From positions 1-46,373 of the forward strand of contig JAAVFJ010000080.1 in assembly GCA_014800845.1 (NCBI GenBank): DNA of 46,373 nt, read 5' to 3'. The stretch comes from Bacteroidales bacterium (GTDB lineage: Bacteria > Bacteroidota > Bacteroidia > Bacteroidales > Muribaculaceae). The notes below the pieces were generated by a model. It saw nothing but the letters and a program-made list of their open reading frames with translations, was not told the DNA's origin and did not search any database. Numbering within the stretch: position 1 is the first letter of the stretch; every line of letters starts with the position of its first letter. Of the stretch, positions 1 through 7,293 are shown piece by piece. The position numbers and the translations under genes were made by a program.

Positions 1-40
1 ATTGGGGAGGGGCTGGGGCTTGTGAAGCCCCGTCCCCAAT
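1..40. terminator. Long hairpin downstream of the FKBP lipoprotein gene
   Basis: The first 40 bases fold into one hairpin: ATTGGGGA pairs with TCCCCAAT, and GGGGCT pairs with AGCCCC around a TGTGA loop. It lies about 100 bases beyond the stop codon of the minus-strand FKBP gene, where a terminator would be expected. The bases that would show a T-run on the minus strand are cut off by the window edge, so it could also be part of a repeat. Confidence 0.4.
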
Positions 41-140
41 CCGCCATTAAGTCTCAAGCGTCAAAAATATTGGGGGCTATTCAGCTCGAAGATTTTTGCA
101 CTTCGAAATTGAATCTACGGCTGCGGGGGAAATTAGTCTA

Positions 141-665
141 TTACTTGTCGATGCTGATCAGCTCAACTTCGAAGTAGAGGGGCTCGTTGGGGGCGATGGG
201 GCCGCCGGGAGTGCCCTGGGGGCCGTAAGCCAGGTCGGAGGGGATGATGAACTGATACTTAGAGCCTACGGGCATGAGCTGCACGCCTTCGGTCCAGCCG
301 GGAATCACGCGGTTGAGGGGGAAGCTTGTGGGCTCGCCGCGCTCCACTGAGGAGTCAAACAGGGTGCCGTCCAGGTGTTTGCCGGTGTAGTGCACAGTCA
401 CCACGTCGGTGGCTCCGGGCTTCTCGCCCTTGCCGGCCTTCACCTCCTTGTAGAGCAGGCCGGAGTCGGTGCGGGTATAGCCGGTGGTGTCTACCTTGGC
501 CTGCGAGAGGTCGAGGGTGGCTGGGGCGGCGGCTATCATTTCCTCTTCGGCAGCCACGGTGTCGGCGGTGGCTACGGCAGCTGATTCGCTGCTTTCGGCC
601 TTGCCTGAGCAAGCCGAAGTGGCCACAGTCAGAGCGACTGCAGCCAGATAAAGAATCTTTTTCAT
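141..665 (-). CDS. FKBP-type peptidyl-prolyl cis-trans isomerase, lipoprotein
   Basis: This 174-residue protein is a prolyl isomerase that should assist folding of envelope proteins. Residues 1-19 are a lipoprotein signal (MKKILYLAAVALTVATSAC) with the lipid-bearing Cys at 19, so it is probably membrane-anchored on the periplasmic side. After an Ala/Glu-rich linker, the C-terminal ~100 residues are an FKBP domain with VTVHYTGKHLDGTLFDSS, the RVIPGWTEGVQLM segment and SDLAYGP, all hallmark active-site strands. It lies 6 bases downstream of a second FKBP gene with a very similar domain, so the pair looks like an operon born by duplication. The isomerase family is clear; the client proteins are unknown. 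Confidence 0.92.
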   Translation of the reverse strand: MKKILYLAAVALTVATSACSGKAESSESAAVATADTVAAEEEMIAAAPATLDLSQAKVDTTGYTRTDSGLLYKEVKAGKGEKPGATDVVTVHYTGKHLDGTLFDSSVERGEPTSFPLNRVIPGWTEGVQLMPVGSKYQFIIPSDLAYGPQGTPGGPIAPNEPLYFEVELISIDK

Positions 666-671
666 TGAAAA

Positions 672-1262
672 TTACTTCTTGTTAACCTTGAGGAGCTCAA
701 CTTCAAAAATCAGAGTTGAATGAGGGGGAATAGCGTTGGGCACACCCTGAGGGCCGTAAGCCAGGTCAGAGGGGATGAAGAAGGTGTACTTGCTGCCTTC
801 GCTCATGAGCTGTACGCCTTCGGTCCAGCCGGGGATAACGCGGTTGAGGGGGAAGGTAGCGGGTTCGCCGCGGTTCACTGAGGAGTCGAATACGGTGCCG
901 TCCACGAGCTTGCCGGTGTAGTGCACAGTCACTTCATCTTCAGCGGTAGGCTTCACGCCGTTGCCCTCCTTCTCCACAACATACTGAAGGCCGGAAGCAG
1001 TCTCCTGCACACCCTCTTTCAGCTTGTTGTCGGCCAGGAACTTGGCGCCTTCAGCCTTGGCACGTTCCTCCATGCCCTTCTGAAGCTTCTCCAGATACTC
1101 ATTGATGAGCTTCTGAGCCTCTTCGGGCTGCATTTGGGGCTCTTCGCGGTTCATGACAGCCTTTACAGCATCGGCGTAGCTTTCCACATCGAGGTCATTT
1201 ACGCCCATGCCGCGGAGCTGCTGACCCATAGCCAGGCCCCATGCATAACTTAACTTTTCCAT
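672..1262 (-). CDS. FKBP-type peptidyl-prolyl isomerase with FKBP N-terminal dimerisation domain (FklB-like)
   Basis: This 196-residue protein has an N-terminal alpha-helical region (about residues 1-85, rich in Glu/Lys/Ala) like the dimerisation domain of FkpA/FklB proteins. It is followed by an FKBP domain with VTVHYTGKLVDGTVFDSSV, RVIPGWTEGVQLM and SDLAYGPQG. No signal peptide is evident, so it is probably cytoplasmic, in contrast to the lipoprotein copy immediately downstream. The two FKBP domains are close to identical in their core strands. It starts at an ATG (MEKLSYAWG). Role by family: slow-folding-protein isomerase or chaperone. The missing signal peptide could mean that the true start lies elsewhere, but no upstream in-frame alternative is obvious. 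Confidence 0.9.
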   Translation of the reverse strand: MEKLSYAWGLAMGQQLRGMGVNDLDVESYADAVKAVMNREEPQMQPEEAQKLINEYLEKLQKGMEERAKAEGAKFLADNKLKEGVQETASGLQYVVEKEGNGVKPTAEDEVTVHYTGKLVDGTVFDSSVNRGEPATFPLNRVIPGWTEGVQLMSEGSKYTFFIPSDLAYGPQGVPNAIPPHSTLIFEVELLKVNKK

Positions 1263-1400
1263 AATATTTTTAAATAATTTGGTTTATACACATAATTTCT
1301 CGGAGAGACCCCGTCTTGGAAGCCGCTCCATTAATAATAACGCGCAGCCGGATGAAAAGTTATATTCCGATTCAAAAATTAAAAAATCCCGGCTCAAAAT

Positions 1401-1431
1401 TTTGCCAAAAAGAAAAAAGTGGCTAACTTTG
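1401..1431 (+). promoter_or_regulatory. Bacteroidetes-type promoter of tRNA-Gln
   Basis: A -33 box TTTG (1401-1404), a 19-base spacer and a -7 box TAACTTTG (1424-1431) match the Bacteroidetes sigma-ABfr consensus TTTG/TAnnTTTG. Transcription should begin near 1438, about 20 bases before the mature tRNA 5' end. Confidence 0.8.
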
Positions 1432-1456
1432 CACCGCTCTTTAGGGCACAGAAGAT

Positions 1457-1527
1457 TGTCTTATGGTGTAATGGTAGCACAACAGGTTTTGGTTCTGTTT
1501 GTCCAGGTTCGAATCCTGGTAAGACAA
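1457..1527 (+). tRNA. tRNA-Gln (anticodon UUG)
   Basis: This 71-base cloverleaf has all its arms. The acceptor stem is TGTCTTA paired with TAAGACA, with discriminator A at 1527. The D-arm is GTG/CAC with a TAATGGTAG loop. The anticodon stem ACAGG/TCTGT encloses the loop TTTTGGT, giving anticodon TTG. The T-arm is CCAGG/CCTGG around TTCGAAT. The 3' CCA is not encoded (CTC follows) and must be added after transcription. It reads CAA codons and CAG by wobble. It has its own promoter upstream and a hairpin downstream. Confidence 0.97.
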
Positions 1528-1532
1528 CTCTA

Positions 1533-1563
1533 AAGGGGTCTGACTTCCGCAGTCAGGCCCCTT
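1533..1563 (+). terminator. Hairpin downstream of tRNA-Gln
   Basis: AAGGGGTCTGACT pairs with AGTCAGGCCCCTT around TCCGC, a very stable stem with one unpaired base. The following sequence AATTGTT is only weakly T-rich, so termination may be partial, and the methyltransferase gene that starts 24 bases on may be read through from the tRNA promoter. Confidence 0.65.
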
Positions 1564-1586
1564 AATTGTTCCAGAATAAATCTGTT

Positions 1587-2186
1587 ATGAAGAATGTTAG
1601 TGAGGACATAAGCGCCTTTCGCCATCTGCGCGGAGAGGCCGGAGGCAGCCGTGTGGACTACTGCTGGCGGCACGGGCGTTACGGTCTGTTGCTGATAGGC
1701 ATCAGCGATGGCCGTCTCTGCTGGGCGCGCTTCGCTGATGACGATGACCGCGTGCAGGCTCTTCAGCAGCTGGGAGAGGCATTTCCGCATGCCGCGCTGC
1801 AGGAGAGTGGCGGCGGCGATCTGGCTGACCGCGTGGCTGCTTCCATAGAGGGGGAGCTCTGTGTGGAGGCCGATGAGGTAGGGTTGTGGGGTTCCGATTT
1901 CCGGGTGGCTGTGTGGCGCGCCGTCTGCCGCATACCTCGCGGAGAGGTGCGCAGTTATGCGCAAGTGGCCGAGATGGCCGGCTACCCGGGAGCGTCGCGT
2001 GCCACCGGGAGCGCGCTTCATGTCAATCCGATAACGGTGCTGATACCCTGCCACCGTGTGATCAGCGCCTCGCAATTAGGCAAACCGCTGACAGCCAAGA
2101 CCGTGGGCCGATATTTCTCAGCTCCCGAAATTAAGCTTGCACTGCTGGAGATGGAGGGCGCCGCCCCTTATTTCCGCGCTAAATAG
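1587..2186 (+). CDS. Methylated-DNA--protein-cysteine methyltransferase (O6-alkylguanine repair)
   Basis: The 199-residue protein is a suicide alkyl-transfer enzyme that repairs O6-methylguanine. The acceptor motif PCHRV is present, preceded by the typical helix-turn-helix region (FRVAVWRAVCRIPRGEVRSY, then AQVAEMAGYPGASRATGSAL). I chose the ATG at 1587 (MKNVSED) over an in-frame TTG at 1566. The segment after PCHRVI is unusual: most family members have a G-x-Y-x-(W/G)-G turn, but here it reads SASQLGKPLTAKTVGRYFSA before the final helix. It resembles the C-terminal half of Ada plus an N-terminal ribonuclease-like domain. No promoter is seen, so it may depend on read-through from tRNA-Gln. 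The 3' end overlaps the convergent menG gene by 19 bases. Confidence 0.88.
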   Translation: MKNVSEDISAFRHLRGEAGGSRVDYCWRHGRYGLLLIGISDGRLCWARFADDDDRVQALQQLGEAFPHAALQESGGGDLADRVAASIEGELCVEADEVGLWGSDFRVAVWRAVCRIPRGEVRSYAQVAEMAGYPGASRATGSALHVNPITVLIPCHRVISASQLGKPLTAKTVGRYFSAPEIKLALLEMEGAAPYFRAK

Positions 2187-2950
2187 ATGGCGATGGCGCC
2201 GGGGAAGAGTGTGGTGTAGGTAGCCTTATGGAAGCCGGCGTCGGTCATAAGCTTCGTCATGGCTTCGCGCTGGGGGCAGGCCGCTATGCTCTGCGGCAGA
2301 TAGGTGTAGGCGCTTCGGTCGCCGCTCACAAGTCGCCCCACCAGAGGAATAAGTCGGCGCGAATAGATGCGGTAGCCGGCGCGCATCAGCGCTCCCGAAG
2401 GCTCGCACAGTTCGATTACGCAGAGGGAGCCGCCGGGGCGGAGCACTCGGTGCATCTCGGCGTAGCCGGCAGGCAGGTCAGCGAAATTGCGCACCCCGTA
2501 GGCCACCGTGATGGCGTCAAACGTGTTGTCCGCATAGGGGAGCGCCAGGCAGTCACCCTCGGTAAATGTTATTGACTCCTGCACCTCGCGGGGCATGCGC
2601 TCCAGGCGCTGGCGGGCCACAGCGAGCATGCCTCCCGACAGGTCTATCCCCTCTATGCGGGCGCCGGAGCCGTAGAGGCGTTGCAGATGAAAGGTGACAT
2701 CGCCGGTGCCGCAGGCCACATCGAGCAGCATGAGCGGCTTGGAGGGGGAGTGAGGGGGCAGCTGAGCGTCGAGCATACGCAGGGCGCGGTTGCGCCAGTA
2801 GCGGTGCAGCCCGAAGGTCATGGCATTGTTCATGAAGTCATAAGCGGGCGCGATGGAGTCAAACATCTGCTCCACCTGCGCCCCCTTTTCTTCATGAGCG
2901 TCGTAGGGTTTAACTTCCTCGGCGCGCGGCATGTCAGGCGTTGTTTTCAA
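2168..2950 (-). CDS. menG: Demethylmenaquinone methyltransferase
   Basis: This SAM-dependent methyltransferase performs the last step of menaquinone synthesis, C-methylation of demethylmenaquinone. The 260-residue length fits UbiE/MenG. Family signatures are [20 protein letters not shown] near the N terminus, the SAM-binding [10 protein letters not shown], and the later YGVRNF and RVLRPGGSL segments. Its start lies inside the 3' end of purC (17-base overlap), so the two are co-transcribed. Menaquinol is the electron donor for the fumarate reductase encoded at 22.2-26.0 kb, which makes this gene metabolically relevant to the rest of the window. The older name ubiE applies where ubiquinone is made; Bacteroidales make only menaquinone. 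Confidence 0.95.
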   Translation of the reverse strand: MKTTPDMPRAEEVKPYDAHEEKGAQVEQMFDSIAPAYDFMNNAMTFGLHRYWRNRALRMLDAQLPPHSPSKPLMLLDVACGTGDVTFHLQRLYGSGARIEGIDLSGGMLAVARQRLERMPREVQESITFTEGDCLALPYADNTFDAITVAYGVRNFADLPAGYAEMHRVLRPGGSLCVIELCEPSGALMRAGYRIYSRRLIPLVGRLVSGDRSAYTYLPQSIAACPQREAMTKLMTDAGFHKATYTTLFPGAIAIYLARK

Positions 2951-3884
2951 GCCAAGAGGTGATGTTGCGCTCTATGCGGGCAGACAGGTCCTCCTCGGCA
3001 GCTTTCATGAACTTCTCGCCGGTGATGTGCTCGTAGAGCTCAATGTAGCGTTCGCTCACCTCGTCGCAGTATTCGTCGGTCATCTCGGGCACCTGCTGGT
3101 CAGCTTTGCCCATGAAGCCGTTGCTGATGAGCCACTGGCGCACAAACTCCTTGGAGAGCTGCTTCTGGGGCTCACCCTTGGCCAGACGCTCCTCGTAGCC
3201 TTCGGCGTAGAAATAGCGTGAGGAGTCGGGGGTGTGGATTTCGTCGATGAGAATCACGCGCCCCTCATGCTTGCCAAATTCATATTTAGTGTCGACCAGG
3301 ATAAGACCCTGGCGGGCAGCCATCTCGGTGCCGCGCTCAAAGATGGCCAGAGCGTACTGCTCCATCTGCTCGTAATCCTCCTTGGCCACAATGCCGCGGG
3401 CTATGATTTCCTCGCGGGAGATGTTTTCATCGTGCCCCTCGTCGGCCTTGGTGGTGGGAGTGATGATGGGGTGGGGGAGCTTCTCGTTTTCGCGGAGACC
3501 CTCGGGGAGCTTCACGCCGCAGATTTCGCGGGCGCCGGCGGCATAGTCGCGCCATGCGCTGCCGGCCAGATAGCCGCGTACAATCATCTCAACCTTAAAG
3601 GGTTCGCAGAGCAGGCCGATAGTCACCATGGGGTCGGGCACGGCTACTTTCCAGTTGGGGACAATGTCGTTGGTAGCGTCAAGGAATTGAGCTGCAATCT
3701 GGTTGAGTACCTGTCCTTTGAAGGGGATGCCTTTGGGCAGAATAACGTCGAAGGCCGAGATGCGGTCAGTAGCCACCATAGCGAGATAGCGGTCGGAAAT
3801 GTTATAAACATCGCGCACCTTACCGTGGTACACGCTCTTCTGGCCGGGGAGGCTGAAGTCAGTGTTTGTGAGAGTGATTGCCAT
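2934..3884 (-). CDS. purC: Phosphoribosylaminoimidazole-succinocarboxamide synthase
   Basis: SAICAR synthetase is the ATP-dependent joining of aspartate to CAIR in purine synthesis. At 316 residues this is the longer form seen in Bacteroidetes and yeast rather than the ~240-residue E. coli form. Signatures are [20 protein letters not shown], the SAICAR motif region [14 protein letters not shown], and [15 protein letters not shown] followed by [13 protein letters not shown]. It is the first gene of the purC-menG pair and has a well-matched promoter just upstream. Confidence 0.97.
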   Translation of the reverse strand: MAITLTNTDFSLPGQKSVYHGKVRDVYNISDRYLAMVATDRISAFDVILPKGIPFKGQVLNQIAAQFLDATNDIVPNWKVAVPDPMVTIGLLCEPFKVEMIVRGYLAGSAWRDYAAGAREICGVKLPEGLRENEKLPHPIITPTTKADEGHDENISREEIIARGIVAKEDYEQMEQYALAIFERGTEMAARQGLILVDTKYEFGKHEGRVILIDEIHTPDSSRYFYAEGYEERLAKGEPQKQLSKEFVRQWLISNGFMGKADQQVPEMTDEYCDEVSERYIELYEHITGEKFMKAAEEDLSARIERNITSWLENNA

Positions 3885-3908
3885 AATTAAACAGTATTTT
3901 TAGAACCA

Positions 3909-3940
3909 CAAAATTAGGCATTTTTTCGCAGAAATGCAAA
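3909..3940 (-). promoter_or_regulatory. Promoter of purC-menG
   Basis: Read on the minus strand, TTTG (3940-3937), a 20-base spacer and TAATTTTG (3916-3909) match the Bacteroidetes consensus. The predicted transcript starts close to 3902, leaving a short leader of roughly 18 bases before the purC ATG. Confidence 0.75.
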
Positions 3941-3990
3941 GCGGGTAAATGCGCGAGTAGAAAAATAATCAGCTCCGGAACAATCAGGTA

Positions 3991-4022
3991 TTTGGCAGTG
4001 TTAGAAAATATGAGTACATTTG
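3991..4022 (+). promoter_or_regulatory. Promoter of the OmpA-family lipoprotein gene
   Basis: TTTG at 3991-3994 and TACATTTG at 4015-4022 are separated by 20 bases. It is arranged back to back with the purC promoter. The predicted leader is about 50 bases. Confidence 0.72.
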
Positions 4023-4078
4023 TGCTCGAAAATTCAGGTAAACCAATCACTTATTAAACCCAAAATAAATTCAGAATT

Positions 4079-4771
4079 ATGAAATTCATGAAGATTTCAA
4101 TGGTGGTAGCACTGGCTGCCAGCCTCTTCGTATCAAGCTGTAACATGAGCAACACCGGCAAGGGTGCTCTCATCGGCGGTGGCGGCGGTGCCGGCCTCGG
4201 TGCAGGTATAGGTGCTCTCATCGGTGGCGGCAAAGGTGCTGCTATCGGTGCAGGCGTGGGCGCTGCTGTAGGCGCAGGCGCAGGTGCTCTCATCGGCAAC
4301 AAGATGGACAAGCAGAAGAAGGAGCTCGAGGAGCAGCTCGCCAACGCTAATGTGCAGGAAACTACCGACGCCAACGGCCTGAAGGCTATCCGCGTGACTT
4401 TCCCCGGCGGCATCCTCTTCCAGACCGGCAAGTGGGCCATCAACGCAAGCGCTCAGGCTGAGCTCAAGCAGTTCGCTGCTTCTCTGAAGCAGAATGACCT
4501 GACCGACGTGCGCATCTTCGGCTACACCGACAACACCGGCTCAATGGCTGCCAACGAAAAGGTGAGCACCAACCGTGCTAACGCCGTAGAGCAGTTCCTC
4601 GCCAATCAGGGTGTGGCTATGAGCCGCATGCAAGCTAAGGGCCTCCCCATGCAGGACTACCTCAACGACAACGCTACCGCAGCTGATCGCGCTCAGAACC
4701 GCCGCGTGGAGATCTACATCTACGCTTCCGAGCAGATGATTAAGGACGCAGAAGCCGGCACTCTGAAATAA
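4079..4771 (+). CDS. OmpA-family peptidoglycan-binding lipoprotein with glycine zipper
   Basis: This 230-residue envelope protein has a lipoprotein signal ending in FVSSC (Cys at about 21). A glycine-zipper stretch (roughly residues 28-77, repeated GALIGGG/GAAIGAG units) follows and could insert into or oligomerise in the membrane. A C-terminal OmpA domain (about 110-220) carries the diaminopimelate-binding signature: YTDNTGS, then NRAN, then DRAQNRRVEIYI. It most resembles YiaD-type proteins that tie the outer membrane to peptidoglycan. The gene stands alone with its own promoter and a strong terminator. A second ATG at 4088 is possible but the upstream start gives a more typical signal peptide. 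Confidence 0.9.
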   Translation: MKFMKISMVVALAASLFVSSCNMSNTGKGALIGGGGGAGLGAGIGALIGGGKGAAIGAGVGAAVGAGAGALIGNKMDKQKKELEEQLANANVQETTDANGLKAIRVTFPGGILFQTGKWAINASAQAELKQFAASLKQNDLTDVRIFGYTDNTGSMAANEKVSTNRANAVEQFLANQGVAMSRMQAKGLPMQDYLNDNATAADRAQNRRVEIYIYASEQMIKDAEAGTLK

Positions 4772-4793
4772 TCCGGTTTTCCTGATAAAAGCT

Positions 4794-4835
4794 ACGGCCG
4801 CTCCCGTTTTGCACGGGGCGGCCGTAATTATTTTT
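4794..4835. terminator. Terminator between the converging OmpA-lipoprotein and upp genes
   Basis: ACGGCCGC at 4794-4801 pairs with GCGGCCGT ending at 4825, with more GC pairs inside the loop, followed by AATTATTTTT. It ends the plus-strand gene and could also serve the minus-strand upp transcript. Confidence 0.8.
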
Positions 4836-4846
4836 GGAATCAGGTT

Positions 4847-5506
4847 TTATTCCTTTTCGCCGTAGGCGAGGTCGCCGGCATCACCCAGACCGGGGATTAT
4901 GTAGGAGTGGTCGTTGAGCTCCGGGTCTATGGCTCCGATCCACACGGTTGTCTTGTCTTCGGGGAAGGTGCGCTTGATGTAGTTCACGGCCTGCTGCGAG
5001 GCTATCACGGAGGCCACGTGGATATGCTTCGGGGTGCCCTTGCTCAGCAGGGCGCGGTAGCCGAGCTCCATGGAGGCGCCGGTGGCGAGCATGGGGTCCA
5101 CGAGCAGAAGCACTTTGCCTTCGATTGAGGGGGAGGCGAGGTACTCTATCAGCACATCAAACTGGTCGCCACCCTTCTCGCGATACTTGCGGTAGGCGCT
5201 CACGAATGCGTTTTCGGCGCGGTCAAAGTAGCTGAGGAAGCCCTGATGCAGCGGCAGACCGGCACGCAGTATGGTGCCCAGCACAATGCCGTCGGCAGGG
5301 GTGAGCGAGGGGGAGATGCCTAAGGGGGTCTGCACATCCACCTGCTTGTAGTCCAGGCGTTTGGAGATTTCGTAGGCCATGATCTGACCTATGCGCTCCA
5401 GATTGTGGCGGAAGCGCATGGGGTCTGTCTGAATGTTTACGTCGCGCAGCTCAAGCATGTAGCGGCTCACGAGCGACGGTGTGTCAGCAAAGTTGATTAT
5501 TTCCAT
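4847..5506 (-). CDS. upp: Uracil phosphoribosyltransferase
   Basis: This salvage enzyme makes UMP from uracil and PRPP. The 219-residue product has the PRPP-binding loop LLLVDPMLATGASM, the substrate region GTILRAGLPLHQGF and the late GLGDAGDLAYG that closes over uracil. It is the last gene of a HAD-ribF-upp run. A five-unit heptamer array (5510-5544) fills the short gap to ribF and stops exactly 3 bases before the upp ATG, where the ribosome would bind. Confidence 0.95.
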   Translation of the reverse strand: MEIINFADTPSLVSRYMLELRDVNIQTDPMRFRHNLERIGQIMAYEISKRLDYKQVDVQTPLGISPSLTPADGIVLGTILRAGLPLHQGFLSYFDRAENAFVSAYRKYREKGGDQFDVLIEYLASPSIEGKVLLLVDPMLATGASMELGYRALLSKGTPKHIHVASVIASQQAVNYIKRTFPEDKTTVWIGAIDPELNDHSYIIPGLGDAGDLAYGEKE

Positions 5507-5509
5507 TGA

Positions 5510-5544
5510 GGGTTACGGGTTACAGGTTATGGGTTACGGGTTAT
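5510..5544 (-). repeat. Heptamer array (5 units) ending 3 nt before the upp start codon
   Basis: On the minus strand the units read ATAACCC, GTAACCC, ATAACCT, GTAACCC, GTAACCC, exactly 5 x 7 bases. The array begins inside the last codons of ribF, whose final residues ITRNP and stop codon are written by the repeat. It ends 3 bases before the upp ATG. The same alternating units in the same orientation precede pfkA. Confidence 0.9.
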
Positions 5545-6411
5545 GGCTTCCGCTACATCGCGGGCGAGCTGCTGCTTCAGCTCTTCGAGTGAGCTGAAGC
5601 GCTGCTCATCGCGGATTCTGTCGATGAAATCGAGAGAAATCGGGCGGTCATATATGTCCTCGGTGAATCCGGGTATGTGGGTCTCTATGCTGCGTGGTGC
5701 TCCCTCAGTGGCCACTGTGGGGCGCACACCGATGTTGGTCACTGCCGGCAGGGGCTCACTGTGCCCCTCGATGCGCACGGTGGTGGCATACACACCGTTG
5801 GCGGGAATCAGCATCCCCGCTTCCTCCGGCTGCATGTTGGCCGTGGGGAAGCCTATGCGGGTGCCTAAGTGCATGCCGTGAACCACCCGGCCACTGAGCC
5901 GGTAGTGATAGCCCAACATCTCTGCCGCCGCGCTCACATCGCCCCTCAGCAGCGCCTTCCGTATGGCCGAAGAGCTGTGGCCATGCAGCTCGGGAGCCTC
6001 GGTCACGTGTATGCCCAGCTCTTCGCCCTGCCGCACATAGTCGGCGAAGGTAGATAGCCGGTCGCTGCCAAACTTGTGGTCGTAGCCTATCATGAGCCCT
6101 TTTACGCCGAATTCATCGGCGATTTTGGCCATAAACTCCTTAGAGGTCAGGCTGCGTATCTGCTCGTCGAAATGGAGCGGGATGGCCTCCACCCCCTCGG
6201 CCTCTACGAGCGCCAGCCGCCTGGCCGACGAGGAGAGACGCGGGGGGACACGCTCCGGAGCTATCACACTCAGCGGATGGGTGGTGAGTACAAACGCCGC
6301 AGGGTTCAGCCCGCAGGCGCGAGCCTTGCGCTTCAATTCTCTGAGCAGATGCCGGTGGCCGGCATGCACGCCGTCGAAATTTCCTATCGTAGCGAAGCGG
6401 TGGCGATGCAT
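5527..6411 (-). CDS. ribF: Bifunctional riboflavin kinase / FAD synthetase
   Basis: RibF converts riboflavin to FMN and FMN to FAD. The 294-residue product has an N-terminal nucleotidyltransferase domain (IGNFDGVHAGH near residue 8, SSSAIRKAL near 150) and a C-terminal riboflavin kinase domain with GTRIGFPTANM and the late LDFIDRIRDEQRF. Its start overlaps the stop of the upstream HAD gene by one base, so the genes are translationally coupled. The last five codons are part of a heptamer repeat array, so the extreme C terminus has probably drifted through repeat slippage. Confidence 0.95.
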   Translation of the reverse strand: MHRHRFATIGNFDGVHAGHRHLLRELKRKARACGLNPAAFVLTTHPLSVIAPERVPPRLSSSARRLALVEAEGVEAIPLHFDEQIRSLTSKEFMAKIADEFGVKGLMIGYDHKFGSDRLSTFADYVRQGEELGIHVTEAPELHGHSSSAIRKALLRGDVSAAAEMLGYHYRLSGRVVHGMHLGTRIGFPTANMQPEEAGMLIPANGVYATTVRIEGHSEPLPAVTNIGVRPTVATEGAPRSIETHIPGFTEDIYDRPISLDFIDRIRDEQRFSSLEELKQQLARDVAEAITRNP

Positions 6412-7040
6412 CAGTCCACGAAGCTGAGAATATCCATAAATTCAGCCCCCTCCGGAATCAGCACCGAAACTATACCCTGCTCCTCGGCGGCTTCGCAATT
6501 TTTGGCGGAGTCATCGAGGAAAAGAGTGTGGGCGGGGTCAAGTTTATAGCGGGTGAGCAGACGCTGAAAGATTCCCGGAGCCGGCTTGCACACCTGCTCG
6601 CGGAAGGAGAGAATCTGCCCGTCGAAATAGTCGTCAATCTGCAGCCCCTCGGCGCGGAAAAGCTCCGCGATGCGAGTGGGATACATCACCGGGTTGGTGT
6701 TGCTCAGCGAGAAGATGTGTTTGCCCTGAGCACGCAGCTCGCGCAGAGCCTGCAGACGCGCCACGGGCAGACCGGTGATGAAGCGGCTCAAAGCCTCGGA
6801 TATGTCGGCGTCAGACACACCCGGCTTGGTGCACTGCTTTCGCAACTCATCGTAAAACTCGGCGGCGCTTGCGCTGCCATCCTCCAGGGCGAGGAAGATG
6901 CCTGTCTGCACATAGAGGTCAAGCATCTTGTCGGCCTCGCTGAAGCCCAGAGCCTCAAGCGCTTCCACGCACTTGTCGCGGTTGATGTCGAGAATAACAC
7001 CCCCCAGGTCAAACACTACGTTGTCGTAATTTGTTAGCAT
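6411..7040 (-). CDS. HAD-superfamily phosphatase (YihX-like)
   Basis: This 209-residue HAD hydrolase has motif I VFDLGGVILDI, motif II around FSLSNTN, a Lys in REQVCKPAPGIF and motif IV TLFLDDSAKNCEAA. The DLGG(V/N) form of motif I and the overall length are like YihX (sugar-phosphate phosphatase) rather than like beta-phosphoglucomutase. The adjacent ribF suggests a possible link to the missing riboflavin-phosphate phosphatase step, but this is inference only, since HAD substrates cannot be read from sequence. It is the first gene of the HAD-ribF-upp run. Confidence 0.85.
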   Translation of the reverse strand: MLTNYDNVVFDLGGVILDINRDKCVEALEALGFSEADKMLDLYVQTGIFLALEDGSASAAEFYDELRKQCTKPGVSDADISEALSRFITGLPVARLQALRELRAQGKHIFSLSNTNPVMYPTRIAELFRAEGLQIDDYFDGQILSFREQVCKPAPGIFQRLLTRYKLDPAHTLFLDDSAKNCEAAEEQGIVSVLIPEGAEFMDILSFVD

Positions 7041-7059
7041 AATATAAATCTATGGTCTG

Positions 7060-7067
7060 CAAAGATA
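7060..7067 (-). promoter_or_regulatory. -7 box for the HAD-ribF-upp transcript
   Basis: On the minus strand TATCTTTG matches TAnnTTTG, about 20 bases before the HAD start codon. I see no good TTTG at the right spacing upstream, so the call rests on the -7 box only. It lies back to back with the pfkA promoter. Confidence 0.45.
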
Positions 7068-7087
7068 ACAACTTTCCGCGGAAGAGA

Positions 7088-7118
7088 GTTGCCTTTTCAG
7101 AAAGTTTTTGTAACTTTG
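7088..7118 (+). promoter_or_regulatory. Promoter of pfkA
   Basis: GTTG at 7088-7091, a 19-base spacer and TAACTTTG at 7111-7118. The predicted leader is long, about 168 bases, and ends in the heptamer array at 7263-7290. Confidence 0.7.
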
Positions 7119-7262
7119 CCATAGGAACAGCAAATATTGATAAACAAATCACCATAACCCCAAAAGGGAAGGGGCCGCAAGCGAAAACTATCCCCAAGCG
7201 CCCCTGCAAAAATGCTCCGGCGGAAAGGACGCCTCTTCAAGCGCCCCTAACCGCAAGGCTCC

Positions 7263-7290
7263 ATAACCCGTAACCCATAACCCGTAACCC
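7263..7290 (+). repeat. Heptamer array (4 units) ending 3 nt before the pfkA start codon
   Basis: Units ATAACCC, GTAACCC, ATAACCC, GTAACCC are followed by TAT and the ATG. The unit types, their alternation and the 3-base distance to the start codon match the array before upp. Confidence 0.9.
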
Positions 7291-7293
7291 TAT

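Noticed and set aside
5510-7290. Heptamer arrays as telomere-like or CRISPR-like repeats
   Set aside because: There are no spacers, and the arrays are short, internal to the chromosome and differ in unit sequence.
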